Shown piece after piece: positions 36,127 to 44,900 of a DNA stretch of 64,000 nucleotides. Source of the stretch: an uncultured Collinsella sp. (GTDB lineage Bacteria; Actinomycetota; Coriobacteriia; Coriobacteriales; Coriobacteriaceae); contig CABUZK010000001.1 in NCBI GenBank assembly GCA_902496115.1, positions 62,001-126,000 on the forward strand, in the 5' to 3' direction. How positions within the stretch are numbered: the stretch's first letter is position 1; each line of letters starts with the position of its first letter. A program made the translations under genes and the position numbers. The notes beneath the pieces were generated by a model that searched no databases, was not told the origin of the DNA, and saw only the letters and a program-made list of their open reading frames with translations.

Positions 36127-37332
36127 CTAGGCGCGGGATTTGGCGCGTGCGAGGGCCAGACCTGCGGCGGCGATGGCCACGGCAAAGAGTGCCGTGACGC
36201 CCAGGTCGCAGGCAATGTCGCCCAGCACGGCGGACGTCAGGTCCGCGGCGAGCGCCTTGCTGATCGCGTCGTTCACCCAATATGTCGGCACAAAGTGCGC
36301 CACGGTCTGCACGGCCGATCCCATGAGCGACAGCGGCATCCAGGCGCCGCCCAAAAACGTCATGAGCATGCCGAGCAGGTTGCCCACACCGTTGAGCAAC
36401 TCCTCGCGCGCACCCAGACTCGAAAGCGCAAAGCCAACGGCCAGCGGCGTGCACGCCAGGGCAAACGTCGCTGCCAGCGCCAGGCACACACGGCCCACGC
36501 CGACCTCGGCGACCGCGCCGGCAAAGCCCACGACGCCCATCATGCTCGAAACAAACCAGATGCAGACGGTGAGTACGGCGGCGGCCGCAAACACGGCAAG
36601 CGAACGCTGGCGCTCGGAGATTGGGCCGGCATCCATACGACGCACGCGCTCGGGCTCGTTCATGCCCGAGAACACCAGCCCCACCGACACGATGACCGAC
36701 GAGATAATCGCGTACGCGCCAAAGCTGAAGTACGACTCGAGCGTGGCGGCGGCAGTCGAGTCGACCTTGACCTGCTCAATCTCGACCTCGGCACGCTTCG
36801 CGGCCGCATGTTCGGCAGCCTTGGCGACGTAGCCGTTGGAGGCAGTGGGCTCTAGGGCCGCCGCGGTGCCCGCAAGCGAGATCCAGCGCGAGGCCTCGGC
36901 AGACGAAAGCGCCGCCGCCATGGTGCCGGCACCGTAGGTCACGTCGAGCTTGGGCAGAGACTCCCCCGCGCGGGCGGCTGCAACGAGGTCGCCCTCAAAC
37001 CCCTCCGGGATAAAGAACACGCAGTCGGCACTGCCCTTGGCGCTGTTGCTCTTGGAGAGTGCGTCCGCGAGGTCGTAGGTGTCGTCGCCAACGCCCGTGA
37101 CCAGCTCAAAGCGCGAACCCAGATGCTTGGTAAGCGCACGCGAAAGGTCACTGTCGTCGCGGTCGACCACGATCACGTTGGCATCGTAGGGCTTATATTC
37201 GGTGAGCTGCGACGAGTTCCAGCTCACCGATGCCGCGATAAACACACCCATGAGCGAGATGAACACCGTGTAGATGAGCAGATAGAGCGGGTGTGCGAGC
37301 GCCATGCGAAGCGCAGTCTTAAAGGTGCTCAT
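36127..37332 (-). CDS. ABC-2-type permease, second subunit
   Basis: 401 residues from the ATG at 37332; the TTG at 37347 overlaps its Shine-Dalgarno GGAGCC. One N-terminal helix (about 12-36), an extracellular domain (about 38-215) and five further helices (about 225-395), the ABC-2 layout. The start overlaps the end of the preceding permease gene by 14 bases, so they are translationally coupled. Together with that protein and the ATPase it forms a heterodimeric exporter. The substrate is unknown; drug, peptide or lipid efflux are usual for the family. Confidence 0.85.
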   Translation of the reverse strand: MSTFKTALRMALAHPLYLLIYTVFISLMGVFIAASVSWNSSQLTEYKPYDANVIVVDRDDSDLSRALTKHLGSRFELVTGVGDDTYDLADALSKSNSAKGSADCVFFIPEGFEGDLVAAARAGESLPKLDVTYGAGTMAAALSSAEASRWISLAGTAAALEPTASNGYVAKAAEHAAAKRAEVEIEQVKVDSTAAATLESYFSFGAYAIISSVIVSVGLVFSGMNEPERVRRMDAGPISERQRSLAVFAAAAVLTVCIWFVSSMMGVVGFAGAVAEVGVGRVCLALAATFALACTPLAVGFALSSLGAREELLNGVGNLLGMLMTFLGGAWMPLSLMGSAVQTVAHFVPTYWVNDAISKALAADLTSAVLGDIACDLGVTALFAVAIAAAGLALARAKSRA

Positions 37333-38506
37333 AGCGGCTCCTTCCAAAGATCAGCGTGGCGGCGGCAACGAACAACAGCGCCATAAGGACGAGCGCGCCA
37401 GCGCGGACGGCAAACGGCCCCAGGTCCTCAAAGAAATACAGGCGGTTGAACATGTCGCAGATGAGCTTGACGGGGTTGAGCCAGCACTCAGCCGGGCAGG
37501 CGCGGGCGACGTCGTCGGCAAGCGCCATCGCCGGCTCGCCGTAGAGGCCGGCGAACAGGGCGCACGTGGTGGCAAAGCCCGTGAGGATGCCGGACTTGGA
37601 TGCCTTGCCGCCCTTAACGGGAAGCGTGCCCACAAAGAGTCCCAAGCCCGTGGCGGCAAGCGCGGAAGCGGCGCCGCCCACCAAACACAGTCCCTCGCGC
37701 CCGCCAAAGTCGATGCCCACGACTAGGCGCACGTAGCCAATCGCAATCGCCATCGAGGCAAAGGAGACCAGCCACGAGCCCACAAAGATACCGGCCAGTG
37801 ACGCCGTCTTGGAAAGACCACCCACACAGCGACGTGCGCCAAGGCCGGACAGATTGGGCTGCAGATCGACGACGCTCAAGGCGGCAAACTCGGCAGACAT
37901 CATCGCCACCAGACCAAAGAGCGCATAGTAGTAGATGACCGTGCCATCGGGCGTGGTGCGCGTCAGGCTCACGCGACGGGTGCCGCCCTCGAGCGACAGG
38001 GCGCGCGCAACCGCCTCCGGGTCGGCGAGCGCCGCCGGGTTGTCCTGGGCAATCTGGGACATGAGCTCGGCATTTTGCGTATACGAGCTTGCCACCGTCT
38101 CCAGAATGCTGCGGTCGGTGAGCACCGATGAGGCACGCGAGCTGTCGTAGCTCGAAAGCAACGTGAGTTTGGGCGTGCCCGCGTCGTCGACCGTATAGAT
38201 GCCCGCGACCTCGCCGGCCTTAAGCGCCTTGCGGGCGGCGGCCAAGTCTTCGTACTCGTGGATCTCGAGCAGTTGGTCGTCGCTTTCCTCGTCGAGCGAC
38301 GTCGCCACGTCCTTAAAGGTCGAGGCGTCCCAGGCCTCATCCGCTACGACGGCCACCGGCACCGGGTCGACCGTGCCGTCGGAGCTCAGATTCGCAAACA
38401 TAAACATGAACATCGTGGAAAGCGCGATGGGAAAGAGAGCGCCCCAGACCCACGTGCTCGGCCGGCGCAGCAGGGTCTTGACCGTGGTGATGATGGTGTT
38501 GAACAT
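37319..38506 (-). CDS. ABC-2-type permease, first subunit
   Basis: 395 residues with the same layout as its downstream partner: one helix (about 15-38), an extracellular section (about 40-195) and about five helices (195-390). It starts 9 bases after the ATPase stop. Paralogy with the next gene is suggested by the layout rather than by clear sequence identity. Confidence 0.85.
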   Translation of the reverse strand: MFNTIITTVKTLLRRPSTWVWGALFPIALSTMFMFMFANLSSDGTVDPVPVAVVADEAWDASTFKDVATSLDEESDDQLLEIHEYEDLAAARKALKAGEVAGIYTVDDAGTPKLTLLSSYDSSRASSVLTDRSILETVASSYTQNAELMSQIAQDNPAALADPEAVARALSLEGGTRRVSLTRTTPDGTVIYYYALFGLVAMMSAEFAALSVVDLQPNLSGLGARRCVGGLSKTASLAGIFVGSWLVSFASMAIAIGYVRLVVGIDFGGREGLCLVGGAASALAATGLGLFVGTLPVKGGKASKSGILTGFATTCALFAGLYGEPAMALADDVARACPAECWLNPVKLICDMFNRLYFFEDLGPFAVRAGALVLMALLFVAAATLIFGRSRYEHL

Positions 38507-38515
38507 GGCTGCCCC

Positions 38516-39454
38516 CTAGTCGCGCAGCTCGCGGCCGGTGATCTCGAGGAACACGTCGTTGAGGGTCGGCGGCTCGCTCCACACGCGGCCGAGTGCCACG
38601 TCAGCAGCGCGCAGCGTGTCAAGGATGTCGACCAGATTGTGCGGACTCGCTTCGCAGGTGCAGACGAGCTCGCCGCCGGACAGCTCGACCGAAAGCACGT
38701 GCTCGAGGGCGCGCAGTCGCTCGACCGTAGCGGGCTCGACAGCGCCGACCTCGACGGTCACGCGCTCGCCCATCTGAATCATGCGCTTGAGCTCGTCGTT
38801 GGTGCCCTGCGCCAGCACGCGCCCGCCGTCCATGATCATGATGCGGCTGCAAATCTGCTCGACTTCCTCCATGTAATGGCTGGTATACACCACCGTGGCG
38901 CCCTCGTCGCGCAGGCGGCAGATGCCCTCCAGGATGGCGTTGCGGCTCTGCGGGTCGACCGCCACCGTGGGCTCATCAAAGAAGATGAGCTCGGGCTTGT
39001 GCGCGATGCCGCAGGCAATGTTGAGGCGACGCGCCAGGCCACCCGAGAGCTTGCCGGGGCGAAACTTGGTAAAGTCGCCCAGCCCGACAAAGTCAATTGC
39101 CTCGTCCACCAGCGCACGGCGGCGCTTGCGGTCGTTAACGTAGAGGCTGCAGAAATAGTCGATGTTCTCGCGCACCGTGAGCTCGTCGAACACCGCCACC
39201 TGCTGCGGCACCACGCCGATGCGGCGCTTGAGGTCGTAGCGGGCGGGCGTCATGGGTTCGCCGAACAGCTCGATGGTGCCTTTGTCGTAGGCAAGCAGCT
39301 GCAGAATACAGTTGATGGACGTGGTCTTGCCCGAGCCGTTGGGGCCCAGCAGGCCAAAGATCTCGCCGGGGGCGATGCTCAGGTTAAAGTGATCGAGCGC
39401 GATAAGATCGTCGTAGCGCTTGACGAGGTTTTCGACGTGGACGATGTCTGTCAT
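38516..39454 (-). CDS. ABC-2 exporter ATP-binding protein, DrrA/CcmA-like
   Basis: 312 residues. Walker A is GPNGSGKTTS, the Q-loop VVPQQVAVFDELT, the signature LSGGLARRLN, Walker B LIFFDEPTVAVD, and the switch His is in VVYTSHYMEE. A C-terminal extension (about 225-312) of DrrA-type ATPases follows. The signature LSGGLARR deviates slightly from LSGGxxQR but is seen in this group. The ATG has AGGAGGG upstream. It is first of the three-gene exporter operon and divergent from a histidine kinase gene, a common arrangement for efflux systems under two-component control. Confidence 0.92.
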   Translation of the reverse strand: MTDIVHVENLVKRYDDLIALDHFNLSIAPGEIFGLLGPNGSGKTTSINCILQLLAYDKGTIELFGEPMTPARYDLKRRIGVVPQQVAVFDELTVRENIDYFCSLYVNDRKRRRALVDEAIDFVGLGDFTKFRPGKLSGGLARRLNIACGIAHKPELIFFDEPTVAVDPQSRNAILEGICRLRDEGATVVYTSHYMEEVEQICSRIMIMDGGRVLAQGTNDELKRMIQMGERVTVEVGAVEPATVERLRALEHVLSVELSGGELVCTCEASPHNLVDILDTLRAADVALGRVWSEPPTLNDVFLEITGRELRD

Positions 39455-39639
39455 GAGGCGGCCCTCCTGTTGATTGTGGCCCGGTACGATTGCATCATCG
39501 CAGGAGTCGCCGGCGCGCGCCAGTGAGCTTTGTCACGAGTGCGGGGCTTGACCGTGCAGCCCGCCGACGCCCCCGCTTTGCCGCGCGGGAGGAATGTCAC
39601 GGTTGCGCAGGCGGCCCCTCCACCACGCGCGGCTTCGCG

Positions 39640-39645
39640 TACAAT
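39640..39645 (+). promoter_or_regulatory. -10 box implying a leaderless transcript for the kinase gene
   Basis: TACAAT ends 6 bases before the ATG at 39652, so transcription would begin at or next to the start codon. No Shine-Dalgarno is visible. The -35 region is poor. Confidence 0.45.
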
Positions 39646-39651
39646 ACCCGT

Positions 39652-40797
39652 ATGAACAGGCTTTTCGACAAATCGATCGTTCTGGCGTGCTGCATTGCGG
39701 CCGCCACGGGCCTTGCTGTGGACGCTCGCCTGGTCGCGGCGTTTTGCCTTGGCGTTATCGCCACCTCGCTGGCCGAGGTCGCAAAGGGGGAACGCACACG
39801 CCGTGTAAGCAAGGCCGCGAGTTACGCTTACATCATCGCGGCCGTCTTTGCGCCGCCGTTTGTGCCGTTTGCGCCTCTCGCCCTCTATGACATTGCGCGG
39901 CGCGTGCGCCGTGAACACGTTTGGGTCGCGTTGGGCATTGGCGTCGCCTTTGTCTTCGCACTCGTCGCGGACCTACGCGCCGACGCGCTCACCGCCCGAA
40001 CGCTTCTACTGACCGCCATCCTTTCAGTTGCCGCCACCTTGTTATCGCTACGTACCGCCCAGTTGGAGCGCGAGCAGCAGCGCATGCGCCGCATCCGCGA
40101 CGAGCTGCAGGAACGAGCTCTCGCGCTCGAAGCGCGCAACCGCGACCTTGCCGATCGCCAGGACTACGAAGTCGAGCTCGCGACACTCGCCGAACGCGCC
40201 CGTATCGCGCGCGAGATCCACGATAACGTCGGCCACCAGCTCACGCGCGCCTCGCTGCAGACCGAGGCCCTGCGCGTCGTGCACGCCGACGAGCCCAGGG
40301 TTGCCGCCGATTTCGCCGACGTCAAACGCACGGTTGACGAGGCGCTCCAGCTTGTGCGCACCAGCGTCCATGCGCTCAACGACAACGCCGTCGACCTTTC
40401 CGTGCAGCTCGAACGCATTGTCGAAGGCGCGCGCTCGGACGGCGGTCCGCAGATTGAGCTTGAAGTTATGGCCGAGCATGCACCCGCAAACGTCGCCAAC
40501 TGCTTTGCGGCGGTCCTACGCGAGGCGCTCTCCAACACCATGCGCCACGCTTGCGCCCATGCTGTCACTGTACGATGCATGGAGCATCCGTCGTTTTACC
40601 AGCTCATCGTTACCGACGATGGCACGGGCGGGGTCCAAGCAAGCAGCCGCGGCGCCGCGGAGGGCATGGGGCTCGGCTCCATGCGCGAGCGCGTCGAGGC
40701 GCTTGGCGGCACCTTCACCGCCGGTCCGCGCGCCGGCGCCGGCGGCTGGCGCGTGTTTGCCACCGTTCCCAAACAGCAAGGAGATGAGGACCGATGA
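39652..40797 (+). CDS. Sensor histidine kinase of the NarL/DesK type
   Basis: 381 residues from the ATG at 39652; an upstream in-frame extension (39490) has no domain sequence. About five membrane helices (8-135), a coiled coil (about 138-175) and HisKA_3 with H190 in RIAREIHDNVGHQLTRASL. The HATPase domain has REALSNTMRHACAH (N-box) and GMGLGSMRERVEALGG (G-box). The regulator gene overlaps its stop by 4 bases. The divergent ABC-2 exporter is the likely target. Confidence 0.92.
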   Translation: MNRLFDKSIVLACCIAAATGLAVDARLVAAFCLGVIATSLAEVAKGERTRRVSKAASYAYIIAAVFAPPFVPFAPLALYDIARRVRREHVWVALGIGVAFVFALVADLRADALTARTLLLTAILSVAATLLSLRTAQLEREQQRMRRIRDELQERALALEARNRDLADRQDYEVELATLAERARIAREIHDNVGHQLTRASLQTEALRVVHADEPRVAADFADVKRTVDEALQLVRTSVHALNDNAVDLSVQLERIVEGARSDGGPQIELEVMAEHAPANVANCFAAVLREALSNTMRHACAHAVTVRCMEHPSFYQLIVTDDGTGGVQASSRGAAEGMGLGSMRERVEALGGTFTAGPRAGAGGWRVFATVPKQQGDEDR

Positions 40798-41423
40798 GGC
40801 TCATAGTTGTCGACGACGACCGCTTGGTGGTCGATTCGCTCAAGATAATCCTGGGCGCCCAGCCGCAGATCGAGGTGGTGGGTACCGGCGCCAATGGCGA
40901 CGATGCGGTGGCGCTCTATGCCGAACACGCACCCGATATCGCGCTGCTCGACATTCAGATGCCGGGGCGTGACGGACTTTCGGCGGCACGCGAGATCCTC
41001 GAGCGCGACCCTTCGGCGCGCGTGGTGTTTCTGACGACATTCTCGGATGACGAGTACATTGTGTCGGCGCTCAAGCTGGGCGCCCGCGGTTACCTGATCA
41101 AGACCGATGTCGCCGCCATTCCGCCGGCGTTGGCACAGGTCATGGACGGCAAACGCGTGCTCGAGGGCAAGGCGATCGAAGATGTTGACTTTGACGGGAT
41201 GGGCAACAAGGCAGACACGTCCCGCCGGCCCGCGGCCTTTGTCAGCCTAACCGACCGCGAGTTCGAAGTCGCAGAGCTCATCGCCCGCGGCCTCGACAAC
41301 AGGGAGATTGCCGCCACGGCTTATATGGGAGAAGGCACGGTGCGCAACCACATCAGCTCGATCCTAGCCAAAATGGGCCTGCGCAACCGCACCCAAATCG
41401 CCATCGCCTATCTGCGAGGCTAG
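40794..41423 (+). CDS. LuxR/NarL-family response regulator
   Basis: 209 residues. Receiver domain with D7/D8 acidic pair, phospho-acceptor D53 in LLDIQMPGRDGLSA, the Thr in VVFLTTFSDDEY and Lys in YLIKTD. The LuxR helix-turn-helix covers about 145-205 (LTDREFEVAELIARGLDNRE and TVRNHISSILAKMGLRNRT). It is coupled to the kinase gene by a 4-base ATGA overlap. It probably regulates the divergent ABC exporter and itself. Confidence 0.94.
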   Translation: MRLIVVDDDRLVVDSLKIILGAQPQIEVVGTGANGDDAVALYAEHAPDIALLDIQMPGRDGLSAAREILERDPSARVVFLTTFSDDEYIVSALKLGARGYLIKTDVAAIPPALAQVMDGKRVLEGKAIEDVDFDGMGNKADTSRRPAAFVSLTDREFEVAELIARGLDNREIAATAYMGEGTVRNHISSILAKMGLRNRTQIAIAYLRG

Positions 41424-41454
41424 CCGCTGGCTGCCGCCAATTTGATGCCATTTC

Positions 41455-41606
41455 AAAACTATGCCGGTTTACGGGGCTAAACTCAGGATCCCCATCCATA
41501 CCCGCGTTTTCCGCCAAATGACGGCTTGTCTACCTGCGGTTTTATTTTCACAGATATCGGCATGGTTGGGGATTCGGAATCCGGCCCCGTAAACCGGCAT
41601 AGTTTT
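41455..41606. repeat. Hairpin element type a, copy 1 (152 nt)
   Basis: Perfect 23-base arms at 41455-41477 and 41584-41606 (aaaactatgccggtttacgg...). Inner pairing is atccccatccat with atggttggggat. The core is ctacctgcggttttattttc. It has the same length as copy 2 at 48759-48910 and follows the stop of the response regulator gene by 32 bases. With the elements at 41649-41859 it fills most of the 564-base gap. Confidence 0.85.
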
Positions 41607-41648
41607 TTTGGACGGCCCTGTACGAGCGCCTCCGCAAGCCTCGTGGGA

Positions 41649-41690
41649 CCAAAATGATCCGTTTTCCTCCGTCCCCGGGGGATCATTTGG
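41649..41690. repeat. Short hairpin motif c, copy 1
   Basis: ccaaaatgatcc pairs with ggatcatttgg around gttttcctccgtccccg. Near-identical copies lie at 48455-48496 and 48693-48734. Confidence 0.75.
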
Positions 41691-41697
41691 CAGCGCT

Positions 41698-41859
41698 CGC
41701 CACGAAACCGGCCCATCTACTACGTTTGACTCGATACCCCTGACCATACCTTCGTTTTGAACAAAACCGCAGGCGTTCTACCTGCGGTTTTGTTTTCGCG
41801 TTTTTTGACATGGTTGGGGGTAAGGGACTAAACGTAGTAGATAGGCCGATTTCGTGGCG
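41698..41859. repeat. Hairpin element type b, copy 1 (162 nt)
   Basis: Arms 41698-41727 and 41830-41859 match at 28 of 30 positions (cgccacgaaa...tactacgttt). Inside, tacccctgaccat pairs with atggttgggggta using G-U pairs, and aaaaccgcagg pairs perfectly with cctgcggtttt. It has the same length as copy 2 at 48504-48665. Confidence 0.85.
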
Positions 41860-41877
41860 CCCCCGGCGCACAAAAGC

Positions 41878-41912
41878 GCCGCCACGGAGGAGGGAGATGC
41901 CTCCGTGGCGGC
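41878..41912. terminator. 13-bp perfect hairpin downstream of the adhesin gene
   Basis: Arms gccgccacggagg (41878-41890) and cctccgtggcggc (41900-41912). It probably backs up the terminator at 41951-41974. Confidence 0.55.
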
Positions 41913-41950
41913 TGGGGGTAGGAGTAGGTCGGGATTTAGCCCTGCCGGCC

Positions 41951-41974
41951 GCCCGGGGCCTTTTGGCCCCGGGC
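41951..41974 (-). terminator. 10-bp hairpin after the adhesin gene
   Basis: gcccggggcc, loop tttt, ggccccgggc, 13 bases past the adhesin stop codon. There is no T-run. Confidence 0.6.
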
Positions 41975-41987
41975 ACTACCAGCGTGC

Positions 41988-44900
41988 CTAGCGCTTACGG
42001 ATACCCCAGACCAGGGCTCCGACGCCGGCCATGGCAATGACGAATGCCATGAGCAGTGCAGCGGCCTGCTGGTCACCCGTGGTGGGCAGGAAACCCTTGA
42101 CCGTCTTGACGATGTTCGTCACGGTCTTGGGCGTGCCGGGATCGGGCGTCGGCACGGGCGTCTCGGGCTTCTTGTACGTGTTGTTGAACACGATACCCTC
42201 GACGCTCTTGTCGCCCTTGGTAAAGGCGACGTTCGCCTTGAGGTTGCCCTCGCCGTCGTCGACCACATTGACGGTCGCGGTAAAGACGGACTTGTCGTAG
42301 GTCATACCGGCCTCGTCGCCCTTGACCTCGCTGATGGTGTAAACGTACGTACCAGGCTCGTCGTACTCGAACTTGTCGAAGTTGATCTTGCCGTCGGCAT
42401 CGTTGGTGACGGTGGACTCGACGTCCTCGCCAACGAGCTTAAAGCTAAACTCGTCCTTCTTGAGCTCGCGTCCCTCGAGCACCTTGACGGCACCGATGGA
42501 AACCTGCGTGGGCATGGCGTGATACTTGTTGGTAAAGCCAGCCGACTCGGTGGTTCCCTCGAGCTTGTGCGTCGCGGTCAGCGTGCCGTCACCATTGTCG
42601 GAGACGGTGGTCACGACGGTGTAGGTCGTGCCGTCATAGGTGACGCCCTTGTACAGGCCGAGCGCGTTGGGGCAAGCCTCGCGCAGCGTGTACGTGTGCG
42701 TACCGGGCGCCTCGTAGCGGATCGGGCTCAGCGCAACGTTACCGTTGGCGTCGTTGGTGCCGCTTGCGACAACCACGTCGTCCTCGAGCAGATCAAACGT
42801 GAACTCGCCAGCTGCAAGGTCGCGTCCGGTCAGACGCTTGACCGTCTTGACCTGATCGGTCACGGAAGAATCGGTAGGCGTCACGCTGTAGGTGTTGGTG
42901 AACGTGAAGGCAGCACCGTCGTCGCCTTCGTGCACGACACTCAGGTGTCCGGCACCGTCGTCAGTCACGGTGTAGGAAATCTTGCGCGTGGCGTTAGCAT
43001 CGTTGGTCACGCCAGGGGCGCTACCGGACTCGGTCACCGTGTAGGTAAAGGTGTGTGAGCGCGGAGCGGTGGGGGTTGCGGACCCGGACTCGTCGCTGGG
43101 CTCGTCGGCGTTGGCGTCAGCGTCTGCGTCGGCCTCTTCAGCCTCTGCCTCGTCGGCGTCGGCCTCGTCAGCTTCGTCCGCCTCGGCCTTATCGGCCGCA
43201 TCGTCCGTCACGCCCAGAGCGCGGTTGAGATCCTCGAGCGTAAAGTTGATCTTACCAAAGTCCACGTTGCCGGCCGCGTCGTTGGTTACGGTCGTGCGCT
43301 CGGGCATCGGGGCACCTGCCTCGTCGGCGGTCACGGTAAAGGTGAACTTACCCGTGATGTCGGCCGGGGCCAGGCCCTCGGCAACCTGGAGCTTCTTAGT
43401 ACCGGTGAGCGCGGCATCGACGGCCTCGGCGCCGTAGACGTTCTCGAACAAGGGCTCGACGCCGCCGTAGTCGACCGTTGCCGTCAGGGTACCGTCACCG
43501 TTATCGACGACGATAACCTTAAAGCCAAAGCTCCACGTTGTAGCAGAAACGCCATTCGGCAGCCCGAATAAATCTTCGTAGGCCGTGTAGTTAATGGTCC
43601 AGGCAAGCTTGCCGTCCTTATCGGTACGATAAGCAAGCCCAGCAGCCTCAAGATTAGCAAGCATCTTGGTGTCGTAGTGCAGCTTATCAAAGCTCACGTG
43701 CCCGCCGATATTGGGCTTGAGGTTTTCGTATGCCACAAGCTCACCCTGATAGGCGATGCCGAACCAGAACTCGCCGTCGGCCATCGGGCGACCGGTCAGA
43801 GTCTTGGTGGCAACGACCTGAGCGGCGGTGCCACCAGGCGTGTTGGTCGTAGCGCCGTAGCTGTTGTGGAACGGCACCAGGGCCTTCTCGACCTTGTTCT
43901 CGCCACTCTTGTGGACCGTCTCATGCGTGCCCTCGGGACCACCGGAAACGGTCGTCGTAGCAGTGAGCGTACCGGCGGTGTCGTCGGCGATGGCGATCGT
44001 CACCGTGCGTACGGCGTCATCGTAGGTGTAACCGGGCTGGCCGTCGTTCTTTTCGGCCACGGTGTACTTGAAGGTCTTGCCGGCGTCAGCCTGCGTAAAT
44101 TTAACCTCATGACCAGCCAGAATGTCGATCAGTCCGACCGTTGCCTCTGCCGCTTCGGGGGACTTGAAGCTGTTGGCCCCGGGCAGCAGACCGAGCGCGC
44201 GAGCCGAAGCGTCGTCAGCAGGTGTCACGGTAAAGGTGAACTGGCCCTCGGTCATGGGGCGGCCGTCCAGATACTTGCTGATCCACAGACCGCCGGCCGC
44301 GGCGTAGTTAAGCTCAGTGCGGTACATGTTGGTAAAGCGTCCGTTTTCCTTCTTGGTGACGTTGGCGGTCAGGTTGCCCTCGCCGTCCTCGGTCACGGTC
44401 ACTTCGGCGGTCGCGACGTGGGAGTCATACGTCATGCCGACCGTATTGCCCGCGTTCTCGCGGATCTCGTACTTGTAGGTTCCGGCAGCCGTGTAGCGAA
44501 TCTTGCCGAACTTGATGGCGGCAATGCCGTCCTTCGCATCGTGCTTGCTCACGGTTACGGTTGCAGGATCAGGTAGCGGGGCGCCATCGGGGGCGGTAAT
44601 GGTAAAGCTGAACTCGTCCCCATCCGTCCACTCGCGACCGTCGATGGCCTTGCTCAGGTCAAAGTCGAGGTCTGCATCGGTCGGGGTCACGCTGTAGGTG
44701 TTCTTGAAGGTTGCGGTCTTGGCGTCCTTCAGGACATGCTCGGCCTTGAGGGTGCCGTCGCCGTTGTCCGTGATGGTGGTCTCGATGGTGTACTTGGCGT
44801 CACTGTAGGTGATGCCCTTGCTGGTGGTTCCGCCCTTGACCTCGCGTAACGTGTAAGTGTGCTTGCCGGGCTTGATGTAGGCAATCTTGTCCATGGCGAT

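Noticed and set aside
41424..41987. CRISPR array in the repeat-rich gap
   Set aside because: The repeats are long palindromes of two kinds with no regular short-repeat/spacer pattern and no cas genes nearby.
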